From an uncultured Acidobacteriota bacterium (GTDB lineage Bacteria > Acidobacteriota > Terriglobia > Bryobacterales > Bryobacteraceae), in assembly GCA_902826685.1 (NCBI GenBank), contig CADEFT010000010.1, forward strand, positions 124,001-188,000: a DNA stretch of 64,000 bases, written 5' to 3'. The stretch's first letter is position 1, and each line of letters begins with the position of its first letter. This document shows positions 26,544 through 38,747 of this stretch, piece after piece. Made by a program: the position numbers and the translations under genes. The notes beneath the pieces were generated by a model that saw only the letters and a list, made by a program, of their open reading frames with translations, did not search any database and had not been told where the DNA came from.

Positions 26544-27292
26544 CAGGGCCGCCCCGGGCTCATAAAGCGTACCTTGGCGTATTTGAGGAACGTGTACATG
26601 CTGGCCATGTAGGCGATGCACATTCCTTCCACGCCGTCGAGAAAGCCGCGCTGCAGGAAATAGGTCCGCCAGAACGTCCACCCCGGATCGAGCACCATCT
26701 TGTGCCACGGTACCTTGCGTCCCTGCGCGATCATCTCCGCCGCCGCGAGCGTGGTGTAGCGGTCCATCGTCTTGATGTGCTCGGAAAGCGACTCGCAGGT
26801 GAAGTGCAGCAGATTCGACTCCAAGCTGCCCACCGTTCCCTCCACCTTTACACTTTCATGCACGTACTCGCCGTGCCAGCGCGCCTTGTCGCGCTTGTAT
26901 AAACGCACCTTGCGGTCCGGATACCAGCCCGAATGCAGAATCCACTTGCCGAGATACTGTGCCATTCGGGGCATGGTGTATGCATCGTACTGCGGTCCGT
27001 TTTTCTTTAACAGCCAGATGTCGCCCTCCAGCGCTTCGCTCAATGCCTCGTCGGCGTCGATGGAAAGAATCCAGTCGTGGCGCGCCTGCTCGGCCGCCCA
27101 GTTCTTCTGGCCCGCGTAGCCCCGCCAATTGGTCTCGATCACCCGCGCCCCGTGCTTTTCGGCGATCTGCACGGTGGCGTCGGAGGAGCCCGAATCCACC
27201 ACCACGATTTCATCGCAACATCGCAGGCTCTCAATCGCGCGCGAGATGTTGCGCTCTTCGTCCCGGGCGATGATGGTGGCCGAGATTTTCAT
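26543..27292 (-). CDS. Glycosyltransferase family 2 (WaaE/KdtX-like)
   Basis: About 249 residues from ATG 27292, which has AAGAG upstream. The GT-A fold motifs are ISATIIARDEERNISRAIES, EIVVVDSGSSDATVQIAEKHGA, WILSIDADEALSE and WHGEYVHESV. The arrangement resembles LPS-core beta-glucosyltransferases of the WaaE/KdtX type, so it may act on lipooligosaccharide. It forms a tight unit with the GT4-like gene downstream and the site-2 protease gene upstream. Confidence 0.9.
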   Translation of the reverse strand: MKISATIIARDEERNISRAIESLRCCDEIVVVDSGSSDATVQIAEKHGARVIETNWRGYAGQKNWAAEQARHDWILSIDADEALSEALEGDIWLLKKNGPQYDAYTMPRMAQYLGKWILHSGWYPDRKVRLYKRDKARWHGEYVHESVKVEGTVGSLESNLLHFTCESLSEHIKTMDRYTTLAAAEMIAQGRKVPWHKMVLDPGWTFWRTYFLQRGFLDGVEGMCIAYMASMYTFLKYAKVRFMSPGRP

Positions 27293-27299
27293 CGGGCTC

Positions 27300-28280
27300 T
27301 TAAAAGGCCGCGGTCGCAATCGGCGCCGGCATGAAACAGATCGTGAACAGAAACAGGCTCAGCCAGGCAACCTGAATCCGCCCCTTGCTCAGCGGATCGG
27401 GATCGTAAATCGGAGGATGCTTCAACCCGAAAAAGAACAGCACCGCTGCCCATGCCCACCACGGCCAGTAGAGCGCGCCCAGCGGCAGCAGAATCACCCA
27501 GAAGATCCGCGTCAGCAGGCGGAAGCGCTCGCTGGCTACCGCATAGAGAATGTGACCGCCGTCCAATTGCCCGAACGGCAGCAGGTTCAACGCCGTGGCG
27601 AACAAGCCCACCCACGCCGCGCGCGCCACCGGATGCAGGTAAATATCGGCGGCCGGCACACCCGGGAAGATGGCCCATTCCAGCGCCCTCACAATCAGCG
27701 GCGAATCGAAGACCAGGTCCCCTTCCAGCGCAATGCCCGGAATCACTTTCGAAAACGCCAGACCGATCGCCAGCGCCGGCAGCAGCACCACGAAGCCCGC
27801 AATCGGCCCGGCCACGCCCACATCGAACAACTCCCGGCGCGAGTAAATTGGCGAGCGGATCCGGATGAACGCCCCCAGCGTTCCGATGAAGGTGGGTGCG
27901 GGCAGGAAATACGGCAGGCTCGCGTCCAGCCGGTAATAGCTGCAGGCGAAGTAATGTCCGAACTCGTGCGCCAGCAGAATAATCAGCAGCGGAGCCGAAA
28001 ACATCAGTCCCGCGGCAATCCGCTCCGGGGCCTGAAAGATCTCCGCGTATGCCGGCAGATCCTCGTCCAGATTGAAGGTGGGCCGGTTCTGTTCGAAATT
28101 CTCCACCATCCGCGCACCCACGAAACTGGTGGAAAGCACGGTCAGCAGGAACAACAGAATGTGGAGCCAGAAGCGCCGCCTCGACTGGAACAGGTACGTC
28201 ATGGCGGATTGTCCGGCCAGCCCCGGCGCGGGCGGGCCGGCCGGCAGGCTGCTGACGGGCGGGAAGTCTTGGGATGCCAA
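27300..28280 (-). CDS. Site-2 protease family (M50) membrane metalloprotease
   Basis: A 326-residue polytopic membrane protein. It has the zinc motif HEFGH in LLAHEFGHYFAC and the third-ligand motif NLLPFGQLDGGH. Such proteases cleave transmembrane segments, for example of anti-sigma factors; the substrate here is unknown. A proline-rich soluble N-terminus precedes the first membrane span. It lies 11 bp downstream of the HU gene on the same strand and 7 bp upstream of the glycosyltransferase gene. Confidence 0.9.
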   Translation of the reverse strand: MASQDFPPVSSLPAGPPAPGLAGQSAMTYLFQSRRRFWLHILLFLLTVLSTSFVGARMVENFEQNRPTFNLDEDLPAYAEIFQAPERIAAGLMFSAPLLIILLAHEFGHYFACSYYRLDASLPYFLPAPTFIGTLGAFIRIRSPIYSRRELFDVGVAGPIAGFVVLLPALAIGLAFSKVIPGIALEGDLVFDSPLIVRALEWAIFPGVPAADIYLHPVARAAWVGLFATALNLLPFGQLDGGHILYAVASERFRLLTRIFWVILLPLGALYWPWWAWAAVLFFFGLKHPPIYDPDPLSKGRIQVAWLSLFLFTICFMPAPIATAAF

Positions 28281-28291
28281 CGAAGCGCTCC

Positions 28292-28558
28292 TTAGAGCGA
28301 TTGCAACTCCTTGCCTGGCTTGAAGCGAACCGCTTTTCCCGGAGGAATGGCCACCTCCGCCCCGGTGCGCGGATTGCGCCCGATACCGGTCTTCCGCGGC
28401 CGCACATTGAAGATGCCGAATCCACGCAGCTCAATACGTTCGCTATTGCCGAGCGCGCGCTTCATGCTCTCGAAAACCGTCTCCACGGCCATTTCCGCTT
28501 TTGTCTTAGTAATGCCGGTCTTGGAAACCACTTCATTGATGATGTCCAGCTTGATCAA
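28292..28558 (-). CDS. HU/IHF-family DNA-binding protein
   Basis: An 88-residue histone-like protein. The family signature is GFGIFNVRPRKTGIGRNPRTG (residues about 46-66), with DNA-intercalating proline in RNPRTG. Translation starts at TTG 28558, 5 nt after an excellent AGGGAGG. It bends DNA and compacts the nucleoid. A clear sigma70-type promoter lies upstream. Confidence 0.95.
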   Translation of the reverse strand: MIKLDIINEVVSKTGITKTKAEMAVETVFESMKRALGNSERIELRGFGIFNVRPRKTGIGRNPRTGAEVAIPPGKAVRFKPGKELQSL

Positions 28559-28591
28559 GAGAACCTCCCTACCGCGTAGGCAGCAAACCTC

Positions 28592-28621
28592 ATGATAGGA
28601 TTGAAGTTACAGCCTTGTCAA
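28592..28621 (-). promoter_or_regulatory. Sigma70-type promoter of the HU gene
   Basis: On the minus strand TTGACA (28616-28621) and TATCAT (28592-28597) are separated by 18 bp. This is the best -35/-10 match found in the window. The predicted start near 28585 leaves a leader of about 27 nt with the AGGGAGG site. The -35 overlaps the first codons of the divergent flavin reductase gene. Confidence 0.7.
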
Positions 28622-29106
28622 GCATTAGACCACAAGCTCTCGACCCGTTGCTGTTCCGGCGTGCCTGCGGCCACTTCGCCACCGGCGTCGCCATTGCCGC
28701 CACTTTGGACTCCTCCGGCAATCCGCACGGCCTCACCATCAATTCCTTCACCTCGGTTTCGCTCACGCCTCCGCTCATCCTGATCTGTATCGACTACCGC
28801 GCGGCCGTGCTTGCCCATTTCCAGTCCGCCACCCACTTCGGCCTCAGCTTCCTCTCCGCCCTCCAGCAGGATCTCTCGAACCGCTTTGCGCTCAAACCCG
28901 ACTGCCGCTTCGAAGGGACCGAATGGAAGCCCGGAGCGACCGGCGTGCCGCTGATGGTCGGGTGCCTGGCGAGTCTCGAATGCCGCGTCGATCGCACCAT
29001 CGATGCCGGCGATCATATGATCCTGCTCGCCGAAGTCGAGGCGGCCGAACTCGAAGGCGGCCAGCCCCTGCTTTATTACAGCGGCCGATATGGGCGCTGT
29101 TCCTGA
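28615..29106 (+). CDS. Flavin reductase family protein
   Basis: A 163-residue protein matching the flavin reductase-like split barrel: LDPLLFRRACGHFATGVAIAAT, GLTINSFTSVSLTPPLILICIDYRAAV, HFGLSFLSALQQDLSNRF and ending LLYYSGRYGRC. Members reduce FMN or FAD with NAD(P)H to supply a monooxygenase, or act as flavoproteins. The start appears to be TTG 28615, since no ATG or GTG precedes the conserved N-terminus. The start lies inside the divergent HU promoter. Confidence 0.88.
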   Translation: MSSIRPQALDPLLFRRACGHFATGVAIAATLDSSGNPHGLTINSFTSVSLTPPLILICIDYRAAVLAHFQSATHFGLSFLSALQQDLSNRFALKPDCRFEGTEWKPGATGVPLMVGCLASLECRVDRTIDAGDHMILLAEVEAAELEGGQPLLYYSGRYGRCS

Positions 29107-29209
29107 CCGTGGTCGCCGGTTGACCGGAATAGACCGTCGTGACAACATACGGGAAGGAGGGCATAGCCGCATCGATGGCTGGCAGTGCCTCGCAGAACGC
29201 AGGGATCTT

Positions 29210-29482
29210 ATGATGACCACCGAAACTTTGGAAGCTAAAGCTCACGAGCTCATCGGGCAACTCAACCCTGGCGAGTTGGCTGCCGTGGTTCATTTGCTCG
29301 AAGTCATGGTTGAGGACGATGACGATGAGGACGAAGAACTAACCGAGGAAGATCGCACCGCGTTGCGTGCCTCTGACGAGTACTTCCGCAACGGCGGTCC
29401 TGGCATCCCGTTCGAGCAGGTCGTAGCCGAGTTGGGCTTCACCATGGATCAGATTCGCAGCGGCGCTTCGCAAAAAGAGTAG
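29210..29482 (+). CDS. Antitoxin of a RelE/ParE-type toxin-antitoxin pair (putative)
   Basis: About 90 residues from ATG 29210 (ATG 29213 is an alternative). The N-terminal part is helical (TLEAKAHELIGQLNPGELAAVVHLLEVM), the middle is strongly acidic (EDDDDEDEELTEED), and the end is FEQVVAELGFTMDQIR. The small size, acidic nature and position just before a RelE-like gene are typical of an antitoxin. No clear DNA-binding domain is visible. The gap to the toxin is 15 bp. Confidence 0.75.
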   Translation: MMTTETLEAKAHELIGQLNPGELAAVVHLLEVMVEDDDDEDEELTEEDRTALRASDEYFRNGGPGIPFEQVVAELGFTMDQIRSGASQKE

Positions 29483-29497
29483 GGCCTGTAGCGTGCC

Positions 29498-29743
29498 GTG
29501 AAAAAGATTCACTTCGAGCCGGAAGTACCGGCCCAGATCCGCGCCATTCCGCAGCCGATCGCCATGACCATTCTCGAGGTCCACCGCTACGCCGAGACTG
29601 GGACCGGCCGCGTCAAGCCATTGTCCGGCGAATTCCAAGGCTTCCTGCGTCTTCGAGTCGGCAACCACCGCGTCTTCTTCAAACAGACTCCCGACACCGT
29701 CACCATCCACCGTGTCGCCGACCGCCGCGAGGCCTACCGCTGA
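29498..29743 (+). CDS. RelE/ParE-family toxin
   Basis: An 81-residue protein with a GTG start. The pattern KPLSGEFQGFLRLRVGNHRVFF followed by VTIHRVADRREAYR is the core of RelE/ParE toxins, in which the basic residues and the C-terminal RR/Y contribute to mRNA cleavage or gyrase inhibition. It is paired with the antitoxin gene 15 bp upstream. The target cannot be inferred. Confidence 0.83.
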   Translation: MKKIHFEPEVPAQIRAIPQPIAMTILEVHRYAETGTGRVKPLSGEFQGFLRLRVGNHRVFFKQTPDTVTIHRVADRREAYR

Positions 29744-29764
29744 TCCTGCAAGGTCGCCGATCCC

Positions 29765-32700
29765 TCAAAACGAATATTTCAAAGCAAACTGCAAAATCCG
29801 CGGCTCGTTCGCCGTCAACACCCGTCCGAAATTAGCGTCCGCCATGCTATTGCGTGGATTGCCGAACACCGGATGATTCAGCAGATTGAAAGCTTCGGCC
29901 CGCAACTCCACCTTGTGCCGCTCACCCGCCGCGATGCGCTTCATCAGCGCCATGTCGAAGGTAAGCCCGCCCGGTCCTTGCAGAAGGTTGCGCGCCGCGT
30001 TGCCAAAACGGCCCGGCTGGTTCGCCGTGAACGCCGCCGTATTGAACCACTGCGTCAGACTCGGATCGTCGAGTCTCGCCGTGCCCACCACGTCCGGCCG
30101 GTCCGCATTGATGCCCGTCAACGAATTGTCGCGCCCCGCCACCGGCGAGAACCAGAACCCGGTCCGCTTGGTCACGATCGCCGACGCTTCCCATCCGCCC
30201 AACACGCGCTGCGCCATCGCATGCTGAAACTTTGGCGCCGAGGCGACCATCGACAGGTTGAAGATGTGCCGCTGGTCCACCACGCAGTTGCCGCGCTCAC
30301 CGCGCCGTGAATCCGGATTCTGATAGCCGCCGCCGATCTCCGACGACGCGTCCGATTCGCTGATGCAGTGCGACCACGTATAGTTCGCCAGCGCGCTGAA
30401 ATTACGATGCATGCGCCGGTTCAACGAGAGCAGCAGCCCGTTGTAGTTGGCATGCGCGCCGTCGTCAAGCTCGGCGAAAGGGCCGTAGTAGCGGCCCTGG
30501 TCGCGATTGAGCAGCGTCAGCCGCCGCCGGTCGTTTGTATTGCCGGTCGTCGCCCCCGGCATAAACACCGCCGGATTGATGGCGCGATTCACCCACCGGT
30601 GCAGCGAGTGATTCCCCAGGTAGTTCGCCGTCAGCAGCCACGCCGTGCCCACCTGCCGCTGCAGGCTTAGATTCCACTGCTGCATGTAGCTCGGTGTGAT
30701 TTGCCACGGCAGGTTCACGAACTGACCCGCCAGCGGGAAGAAGGCGTCCTTGGGCGGCGGCGTCGGCAGCGGGAACGGATTCCCGCCCGGATAGCCCTGG
30801 TATGGATCGGCGAAGCCTCCCACCGGCGCGAATAACGAGATCGTGCTTGCCCACGGCGGTCCGAATCCGAACCGGTCGAAGTATTGCATCGGCGGCGTAT
30901 CGAACAGGATGCTATACGCCGCGCGCACCGTGAACCGCCCGTCGCCCTTGGGATCCCAGATCAGGCCCGCCCGTGGCGCGAAGTTCCCCAGCGTGCGCTT
31001 GGTGCCCGCCCGAGGCATCTCTTCATCCCCGGCAAACAGAATCCCCGCCGGCGCGTTCTGAAACACCGCGCTCTTGCGCCCGGCCCGATACCAGTCGATA
31101 TCGAAATGCGTTGCCCGCCCAAAGACGTCGCGCTCGGGGAAATAAGGCTCCCACCGCACCCCGTAATTCAGGCTTAGCCGCGAGTTCACGCGAAACTTGT
31201 CCTGCGCGTAGAACCCGAAATAGTTGTGAATGAAATCGAGCTTGGTGCGGTTGCCCTGCACAAACTGAGAAGTGTTGCCCAGGAACAGGTCCGCCATCGG
31301 GTCTCCGGTGAAAGAGCCGTCGAAAGAGAACGCGGCATTTTGCTGCGTCGTTACCTGAAAATCCAGGTTGCGCCGGATGTAGTTGAAGCCAAACTCGAGT
31401 TGGTGCCGTCCGCGAATCCAACTCAAATCGTTGGCAAACTGCAGGCTGCCGGAATTGACATGGGCCAGCGAGCAGGTGCCGCAAAACGTGCTGAAACGCG
31501 TGTTGACCGAAATCTGGGGAAAGTTGCCCGGTGAGTCCGCCACCCGCAACCCCACCGACGAGGCCGTCGGCAGGTTCGGCGCCGGCCCGCGCGTGACCCG
31601 CCCGCGCGTCCACGCGAAGTGGAAATTGTTTACCGCGTTCGGCGAGAGGCTGAACGTATCGCCCAGCACCAGCGATTGCACGCGATCCAGCACGCCCGGC
31701 CGAGTGGTCAACAGCAGATTCTGGCCGTCATAGGCCGCCGGATTGCGGAAATCGGTGAAGTAGTACCGCCCGAATATCGTATGGCGTTCGCTGCGGATAT
31801 GGTCGCTGCGCAGAATGAACTGGTCTTCGTCCTGATTGTTCGGCACCCCGAACAGCAAACGCCCGCACGGGTCGGCGGTCGTTGGCACCAGCTTGAGAAA
31901 GTTCAAGGCGGGCTGTGAGAATCGCGACACGGGAATGATATTCCCAGGGAATGGCTGGCGAGTCACTGGATCGGTTAGCGCCCGCGCCCGTCCCGCGCAC
32001 GCCGCCGATTCGAGCGTGCTGAAGTCGCCGCGCAACACGTCGCCGGTCGGGACGAACACCGTACTGGTCGGCGGCGCCGTGCGAATTCTGGTCCCCTGAT
32101 AGCCGCCGAACACGAAGAGGCGGTTCTTTACGATCGGCGCGCCAATCGTGCCGCCAAACTGGTTCCGCTTCAAATTGTCGCGCCGCGGCGCGAAAAAATT
32201 CCTCGCATTCGTCACACCCGTGCGCAGGAATTCGAATACGTTGCCGTGGACTTCGTTGGTGCCCGACTTGGTCACCACGTTCACCACCGCGCCCGCCCTG
32301 ACTCCGTAGGCCGCCGGGATGGCGTTGGTCTGCACGCTGAACTCCTGCAACGCATCGGGGAAGGGAAGCGGCAGGTTGATCAGCCCGAACGAATCGGCAT
32401 GATCGCCGCCGTCCATCAGGTAGTAAGTGCCGTTGGCCTGGCCGCCCGCCACCGAGATAGTGACCGACGAAGGATAGTTCTTGCTGCTCGCCATGTCGCT
32501 TGGCGGCGCCGTCACCGCCGCGCCCGAAAGCAAAATCAACTGCGTCGGTTGCCGGCCATTGAGCGGCAGATCCACCACCCGGCGCTGGTCGATCACCTGC
32601 GAAATGCTGTTGCTCTGCGATTCCACCATCGCCGCGCTCGCCGATACTTCCACCGATTGCTGCAGCGTGCCCACCTCCAGCACCACGTTCAAAATCGGGT

Positions 32701-32989
32701 TCGTGTTCACCTGCAGTACCACGCCCTGCTGCACCTGCGTGCGGAAACCGGAAGCCGATGTCTCAATCCGGTACGGCCCGATGGGCAGACTGGTGAGGGT
32801 ATAGCTGCCGTCGGTGGCGCTCACGGCGCTTCGGACCAATCCGGTTTCGGTCTGCGTCGCCCGCAACTGCGCACCTGGCACGGCCGCGCCACCCGGATCG
32901 GTGACGGTGCCTGAAATCTGGACAACGGCCGTCGCCTGTGCAAACAGAGCGCGCACTGACAACACGGCCAGCAACAAAGCTTTCTGCAT
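29765..32989 (-). CDS. TonB-dependent receptor, Oar-like, with carboxypeptidase-regulatory-like domain
   Basis: About 1074 residues. After the signal peptide (LLLAVLSVRALFAQA) comes a carboxypeptidase regulatory-like domain (ISGTVTDPGGAAVPGAQLRATQTETG, YTLTSLPIGPYRIETSASGF), then a plug (VVDLPLNGRQPTQLILLSG, GGQANGTYYLMDGGDH) and a large outer-membrane barrel ending RILQFALKYSF. This architecture is expanded in Acidobacteriota and probably imports or exports large oligomers; the substrate is unknown. Of two in-frame ATGs, the one at 32989 is preferred because a TATAAT lies 7 nt upstream of it and overlaps the first. Confidence 0.92.
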   Translation of the reverse strand: MQKALLLAVLSVRALFAQATAVVQISGTVTDPGGAAVPGAQLRATQTETGLVRSAVSATDGSYTLTSLPIGPYRIETSASGFRTQVQQGVVLQVNTNPILNVVLEVGTLQQSVEVSASAAMVESQSNSISQVIDQRRVVDLPLNGRQPTQLILLSGAAVTAPPSDMASSKNYPSSVTISVAGGQANGTYYLMDGGDHADSFGLINLPLPFPDALQEFSVQTNAIPAAYGVRAGAVVNVVTKSGTNEVHGNVFEFLRTGVTNARNFFAPRRDNLKRNQFGGTIGAPIVKNRLFVFGGYQGTRIRTAPPTSTVFVPTGDVLRGDFSTLESAACAGRARALTDPVTRQPFPGNIIPVSRFSQPALNFLKLVPTTADPCGRLLFGVPNNQDEDQFILRSDHIRSERHTIFGRYYFTDFRNPAAYDGQNLLLTTRPGVLDRVQSLVLGDTFSLSPNAVNNFHFAWTRGRVTRGPAPNLPTASSVGLRVADSPGNFPQISVNTRFSTFCGTCSLAHVNSGSLQFANDLSWIRGRHQLEFGFNYIRRNLDFQVTTQQNAAFSFDGSFTGDPMADLFLGNTSQFVQGNRTKLDFIHNYFGFYAQDKFRVNSRLSLNYGVRWEPYFPERDVFGRATHFDIDWYRAGRKSAVFQNAPAGILFAGDEEMPRAGTKRTLGNFAPRAGLIWDPKGDGRFTVRAAYSILFDTPPMQYFDRFGFGPPWASTISLFAPVGGFADPYQGYPGGNPFPLPTPPPKDAFFPLAGQFVNLPWQITPSYMQQWNLSLQRQVGTAWLLTANYLGNHSLHRWVNRAINPAVFMPGATTGNTNDRRRLTLLNRDQGRYYGPFAELDDGAHANYNGLLLSLNRRMHRNFSALANYTWSHCISESDASSEIGGGYQNPDSRRGERGNCVVDQRHIFNLSMVASAPKFQHAMAQRVLGGWEASAIVTKRTGFWFSPVAGRDNSLTGINADRPDVVGTARLDDPSLTQWFNTAAFTANQPGRFGNAARNLLQGPGGLTFDMALMKRIAAGERHKVELRAEAFNLLNHPVFGNPRNSMADANFGRVLTANEPRILQFALKYSF

Positions 32990-32996
32990 GGCGGCC

Positions 32997-33002
32997 ATTA
33001 TA
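32997..33002 (-). promoter_or_regulatory. Candidate -10 box (TATAAT) for the TonB-dependent receptor
   Basis: A perfect TATAAT on the minus strand ends 7 nt before ATG 32989. It overlaps the alternative ATG 32998, so that codon would not be transcribed. It implies a leaderless mRNA. Confidence 0.5.
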
Positions 33003-33054
33003 TTGAAGTTGGCGGCGCGGCGATTCGTTGCACACCGGAATGGGGCAATGACGC

Positions 33055-33060
33055 CATAAT
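33055..33060 (+). promoter_or_regulatory. Candidate -10 box (CATAAT) for phosphoketolase
   Basis: CATAAT ends 6 nt before the xfp ATG. The GGAGG in between abuts the ATG with no spacer, which is poor for ribosome binding but compatible with a leaderless start. Confidence 0.35.
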
Positions 33061-33066
33061 CGGAGG

Positions 33067-35412
33067 ATGAGCCGTAATCCTTCGCTCGAGTTGTTGGACG
33101 CCTGGTGGCGCGCGGCGAATTATCTATCCGTCGGCCAGATCTACCTCAAGGAGAATCCGCTGCTGCGTGAGCCGTTGAAGATCGATCACGTGAAGCCGCG
33201 GCTGCTGGGCCATTGGGGCACGACGCCGGGGCTGAACTTCGTCTATGTCCACCTCAACCGGATCATCAAACAATACGGGCTGGAAATGATTTACGTCACC
33301 GGGCCCGGGCACGGCGGGCCGGGGCTGGTGGCGAACACATATCTGGAAGGCAGCTACACCGAGGTATACCCGCACATCCGGTTCGATGAAGAAAGCCTGG
33401 AGCGGCTGTTCCGCCAATTCTCATGGCCGTATGGCATTCCGAGCCACGTGGCGCCGGAGACGCCGGGGTCGATTCATGAAGGCGGCGAGCTTGGATATTC
33501 GCTGCTGCACGCCTACGGGGCGGCCTTCGACAATCCGAACCTCATCGTGGCGTGCGTGGTGGGCGACGGCGAAGCGGAGACCGGACCCTGCGCCACCAGT
33601 TGGCACTCCAATAAATTTCTGAATCCCGCAAGCGACGGCACGGTGCTGCCCATTTTGCACTTGAACGGATACAAGATCGCCAATCCGGTCCTCTACGACC
33701 GCATGGAGCGCGGCGAACTGATCGACTTGTTTCAAGGGTACGGCTACAAGCCGTGGATCGTGGAGGGGAACGAACCCACGGCGATGCATCAGGCCATGGC
33801 CGCGGCGCTCGATGAGATCGTCGCGGAGATCCGGCGGATCAAGGCCGCGCCCGGCTCACGTCCACGCTGGCCGATGATTATCCTGCGTACGCCGAAGGGT
33901 TGGACGGGACCGAAAGAGATCGACGGGAAGCCGGTGGAAGGATCGTGGCGGTCGCACCAGGTTCCCTTTTCGGATGTGGCGAAGCACCCGGGGCGGCTTC
34001 AGCTATTGGAAGACTGGCTGCGCAGCTATCGTCCGGAGGAGTTGTTCGACGATCGGGGCGCGGTAAAGGCGGAGATCCGTGCACTGGCGCCCGAAGGCAC
34101 GGCGCGGATGGGAAGCAGTCCGCACACCAACGGCGGCCTTCTGATGAAGCCGCTGGCGATGCCCGATTTTCGCGACTATGCCGTGGCGGTGCCGGCGCCG
34201 GGCGTCGCGCAGGCCGAGGCCACGCGAACGCTCGGGAATCTGTTGCGCGACGTGATGCGGCGCAATGAGGCCCACCGGAACTTCCGCGTATTCGGGCCCG
34301 ATGAAACGGCGTCGAACCGGTTGAGCGCGTTGTTTGAGGAAACGGGTAAGGCGTGGATGGCTGAGGTCCGGCCGGAAGACGAAGGCTCCCTGCGGCCCGA
34401 TGGGCGGGTGATGGAAGTGCTGAGCGAGCACATGTGCCAGGGGTGGCTGGAAGGCTATCTGCTGACGGGCCGGCACGGATTCTTTTCCTGCTACGAAGCT
34501 TTCATCCATATCGTGGATTCGATGTTCAACCAGCACGCCAAGTGGCTGAAGGCGTGCCGCGATATCACGTGGCGGCGGCCGGTGGCATCGCTCAATTACC
34601 TGCTGACGTCGCACGTCTGGCGGCAGGATCACAACGGCTTCTCGCACCAGGACCCCGGATTCATCGATCACGTGGTGAACAAGAAGGCGGATATCGTTCG
34701 CGTCTATCTGCCACCGGACGCCAATACGCTGCTTTGCGTGGCGCACCACTGCCTGGAAAGCCGGGATTACGTGAATGTGATCGTGGCGGGCAAACAGATG
34801 GCGCCGGTATGGCTGGACATGGAATCGGCCGTGAAGCACTGCGCGGCGGGGTTGGGTGTGTGGGCCTGGGCGAGCAACGATGGCGGCGATCCGGATGTCG
34901 TGATGGCGTGCTGCGGGGATACGCCCACCATGGAGACCCTGGCGGCGGTGATGCTGCTGCGGGAATCGATCCCGGACCTTCGCATCCGGGTGGTGAACGT
35001 GGTGGATCTGATGACCTTGCAGCCGCCATCGGAGCATCCGCATGGATTTGAAGATGAAGACTTCGACGCGATCTTCCCCCCGGGAACGCCCATCATCTTC
35101 GCCTATCATGGCTATCCGTGGCTGATCCACCGGCTCACCTACCGGCGGAGAGCGCACAGCGAATTGCACGTACGGGGATATAAAGAGGAAGGCACGACGA
35201 CGACTCCCTTCGATATGTGCGTGCTGAACAACATCGACCGGTTCCAACTAGCGCTGGACGTGGTGCGGCGCGTGCCGAGGCTGCGCGGACAGTTGGATGC
35301 GGCCACGCAGAGCTACCGGGACCGGATCCGCCGGCATCGCGACTACATTTCGGCTTACGGCGAGGACCTGCCGGAAGTCCGCGGGTGGAAATGGACGCCG
35401 CCGGGAGACTGA
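33067..35412 (+). CDS. xfp: Phosphoketolase
   Basis: A 781-residue thiamine-diphosphate enzyme, close to the family's usual 790-820. Visible motifs are [65 protein letters not shown], the ThDP-binding [11 protein letters not shown] with [10 protein letters not shown], and later [21 protein letters not shown]. It splits xylulose 5-phosphate (and perhaps fructose 6-phosphate) with phosphate into acetyl phosphate plus a triose or tetrose phosphate. No acetate kinase or phosphotransacetylase gene is nearby. Confidence 0.96.
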   Translation: MSRNPSLELLDAWWRAANYLSVGQIYLKENPLLREPLKIDHVKPRLLGHWGTTPGLNFVYVHLNRIIKQYGLEMIYVTGPGHGGPGLVANTYLEGSYTEVYPHIRFDEESLERLFRQFSWPYGIPSHVAPETPGSIHEGGELGYSLLHAYGAAFDNPNLIVACVVGDGEAETGPCATSWHSNKFLNPASDGTVLPILHLNGYKIANPVLYDRMERGELIDLFQGYGYKPWIVEGNEPTAMHQAMAAALDEIVAEIRRIKAAPGSRPRWPMIILRTPKGWTGPKEIDGKPVEGSWRSHQVPFSDVAKHPGRLQLLEDWLRSYRPEELFDDRGAVKAEIRALAPEGTARMGSSPHTNGGLLMKPLAMPDFRDYAVAVPAPGVAQAEATRTLGNLLRDVMRRNEAHRNFRVFGPDETASNRLSALFEETGKAWMAEVRPEDEGSLRPDGRVMEVLSEHMCQGWLEGYLLTGRHGFFSCYEAFIHIVDSMFNQHAKWLKACRDITWRRPVASLNYLLTSHVWRQDHNGFSHQDPGFIDHVVNKKADIVRVYLPPDANTLLCVAHHCLESRDYVNVIVAGKQMAPVWLDMESAVKHCAAGLGVWAWASNDGGDPDVVMACCGDTPTMETLAAVMLLRESIPDLRIRVVNVVDLMTLQPPSEHPHGFEDEDFDAIFPPGTPIIFAYHGYPWLIHRLTYRRRAHSELHVRGYKEEGTTTTPFDMCVLNNIDRFQLALDVVRRVPRLRGQLDAATQSYRDRIRRHRDYISAYGEDLPEVRGWKWTPPGD

Positions 35413-35462
35413 AATAGGACCTTGGTTCTGGAACGGTGGAACTGAAACGGTTCGAGAGGCAT

Positions 35463-35492
35463 TTGATTCCGCCCACGGCACACTGATATCTT
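35463..35492 (+). promoter_or_regulatory. Candidate promoter of hppA
   Basis: TTGATT (35463-35468) and TATCTT (35487-35492) are 18 bp apart, and TGA before the -10 makes it extended (TGN). It gives a leader of about 130 nt before ATG 35628. The rest of the 215-bp gap between xfp and hppA shows only GGAGG at 35612-35616. Confidence 0.5.
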
Positions 35493-35627
35493 CTTAAAGA
35501 ATATCGCGGCTCCTCGCAAGTTGAGGCGCTATGGGGATTTGTACGGCCATTCGTGGTTGGGCGCCCAGCGGGAACGCGATCCAGAAAGAATTCAAGGCAG
35601 GAAAAGATCCTGGAGGATTTTAAACGA

Positions 35628-38099
<2,472 letters not shown>

Positions 38100-38100
38100 G

Positions 38101-38742
38101 CTGAGCAAGGCGAAGCCTAAGTTCTACGCGGTCTGGCGCGGGCATGAGCCCGGTGTGTACGCCACATGGGCGGACGCCCAGCGCCAGGTGGCGGGCTTTT
38201 CGGGGGCGCAGTTCAAGGGCTTTCCCACACGGGCCGAAGCGGAACGGGCGCTGGCGGGCCTTTACGAAAGCTACGCCGGCCGCGAGGCTCGCGGCGTTCC
38301 CCGCCTTTCTTCTTCCGACTGGGAAGAGATGGGCGTCATTCTGGATAGCCTGGCGGTGGACGCGGCGTGCGCGGGCGTCCCCGGTCCGATGGAGTATCGC
38401 GGCGTGGAGACTTCCACTGGCGCCGAGTTGTTCCACGTCGGACCGCTGGAAGAAGGCACCAACAACATCGGCGAGTTTCTAGCGGTGGTGCACGCGTTGG
38501 CCATGCTCAAAAAGATGGGTCGTCCGGCCATGCCCGTCTATTCCGATTCGAAGACGGCGCTGGCTTGGGTGCGGCAGGGCAAGTGCGCCACCAAGCTCGA
38601 AATGACGGCGCGCAACCGGCGCATCTTCGAACTGATCGACCGTGGCGAAGCATGGCTGCGGGAAAACGCCGTTACCAATCCCGTTCTCAAGTGGGATACG
38701 GAAAACTGGGGCGAGATTCCAGCCGACTTCGGACGCAAGTAG
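38101..38742 (+). CDS. Viroplasmin/RNase H1-type ribonuclease, CTG start
   Basis: About 213 residues. The N-terminal viroplasmin-like domain reads KPKFYAVWRGHEPGVYATW, FSGAQFKGFPTRAEAE, and the C-terminal RNase H domain has the acidic residues in LAVDAACAG, NIGEFLAVVHAL, YSDSKTALAWV and the final PADFGRK. RNase H1 removes RNA from RNA-DNA hybrids. No ATG, GTG or TTG precedes KFYAVWRG after the in-frame stop at 38080; CTG 38101, one base after the hppA stop, gives M-S-K-A-K-P-K-F-Y. The first standard codon (GTG 38155) would delete half of the viroplasmin domain. Confidence 0.88.
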   Translation: MSKAKPKFYAVWRGHEPGVYATWADAQRQVAGFSGAQFKGFPTRAEAERALAGLYESYAGREARGVPRLSSSDWEEMGVILDSLAVDAACAGVPGPMEYRGVETSTGAELFHVGPLEEGTNNIGEFLAVVHALAMLKKMGRPAMPVYSDSKTALAWVRQGKCATKLEMTARNRRIFELIDRGEAWLRENAVTNPVLKWDTENWGEIPADFGRK

Positions 38743-38747
38743 GCTGC

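Noticed and set aside
29175..29213. Twelve-codon leader peptide ending at the antitoxin start
   Set aside because: The strong AAGGAGGG lies too far from its ATG and the peptide has no regulatory-codon run; chance is likely.
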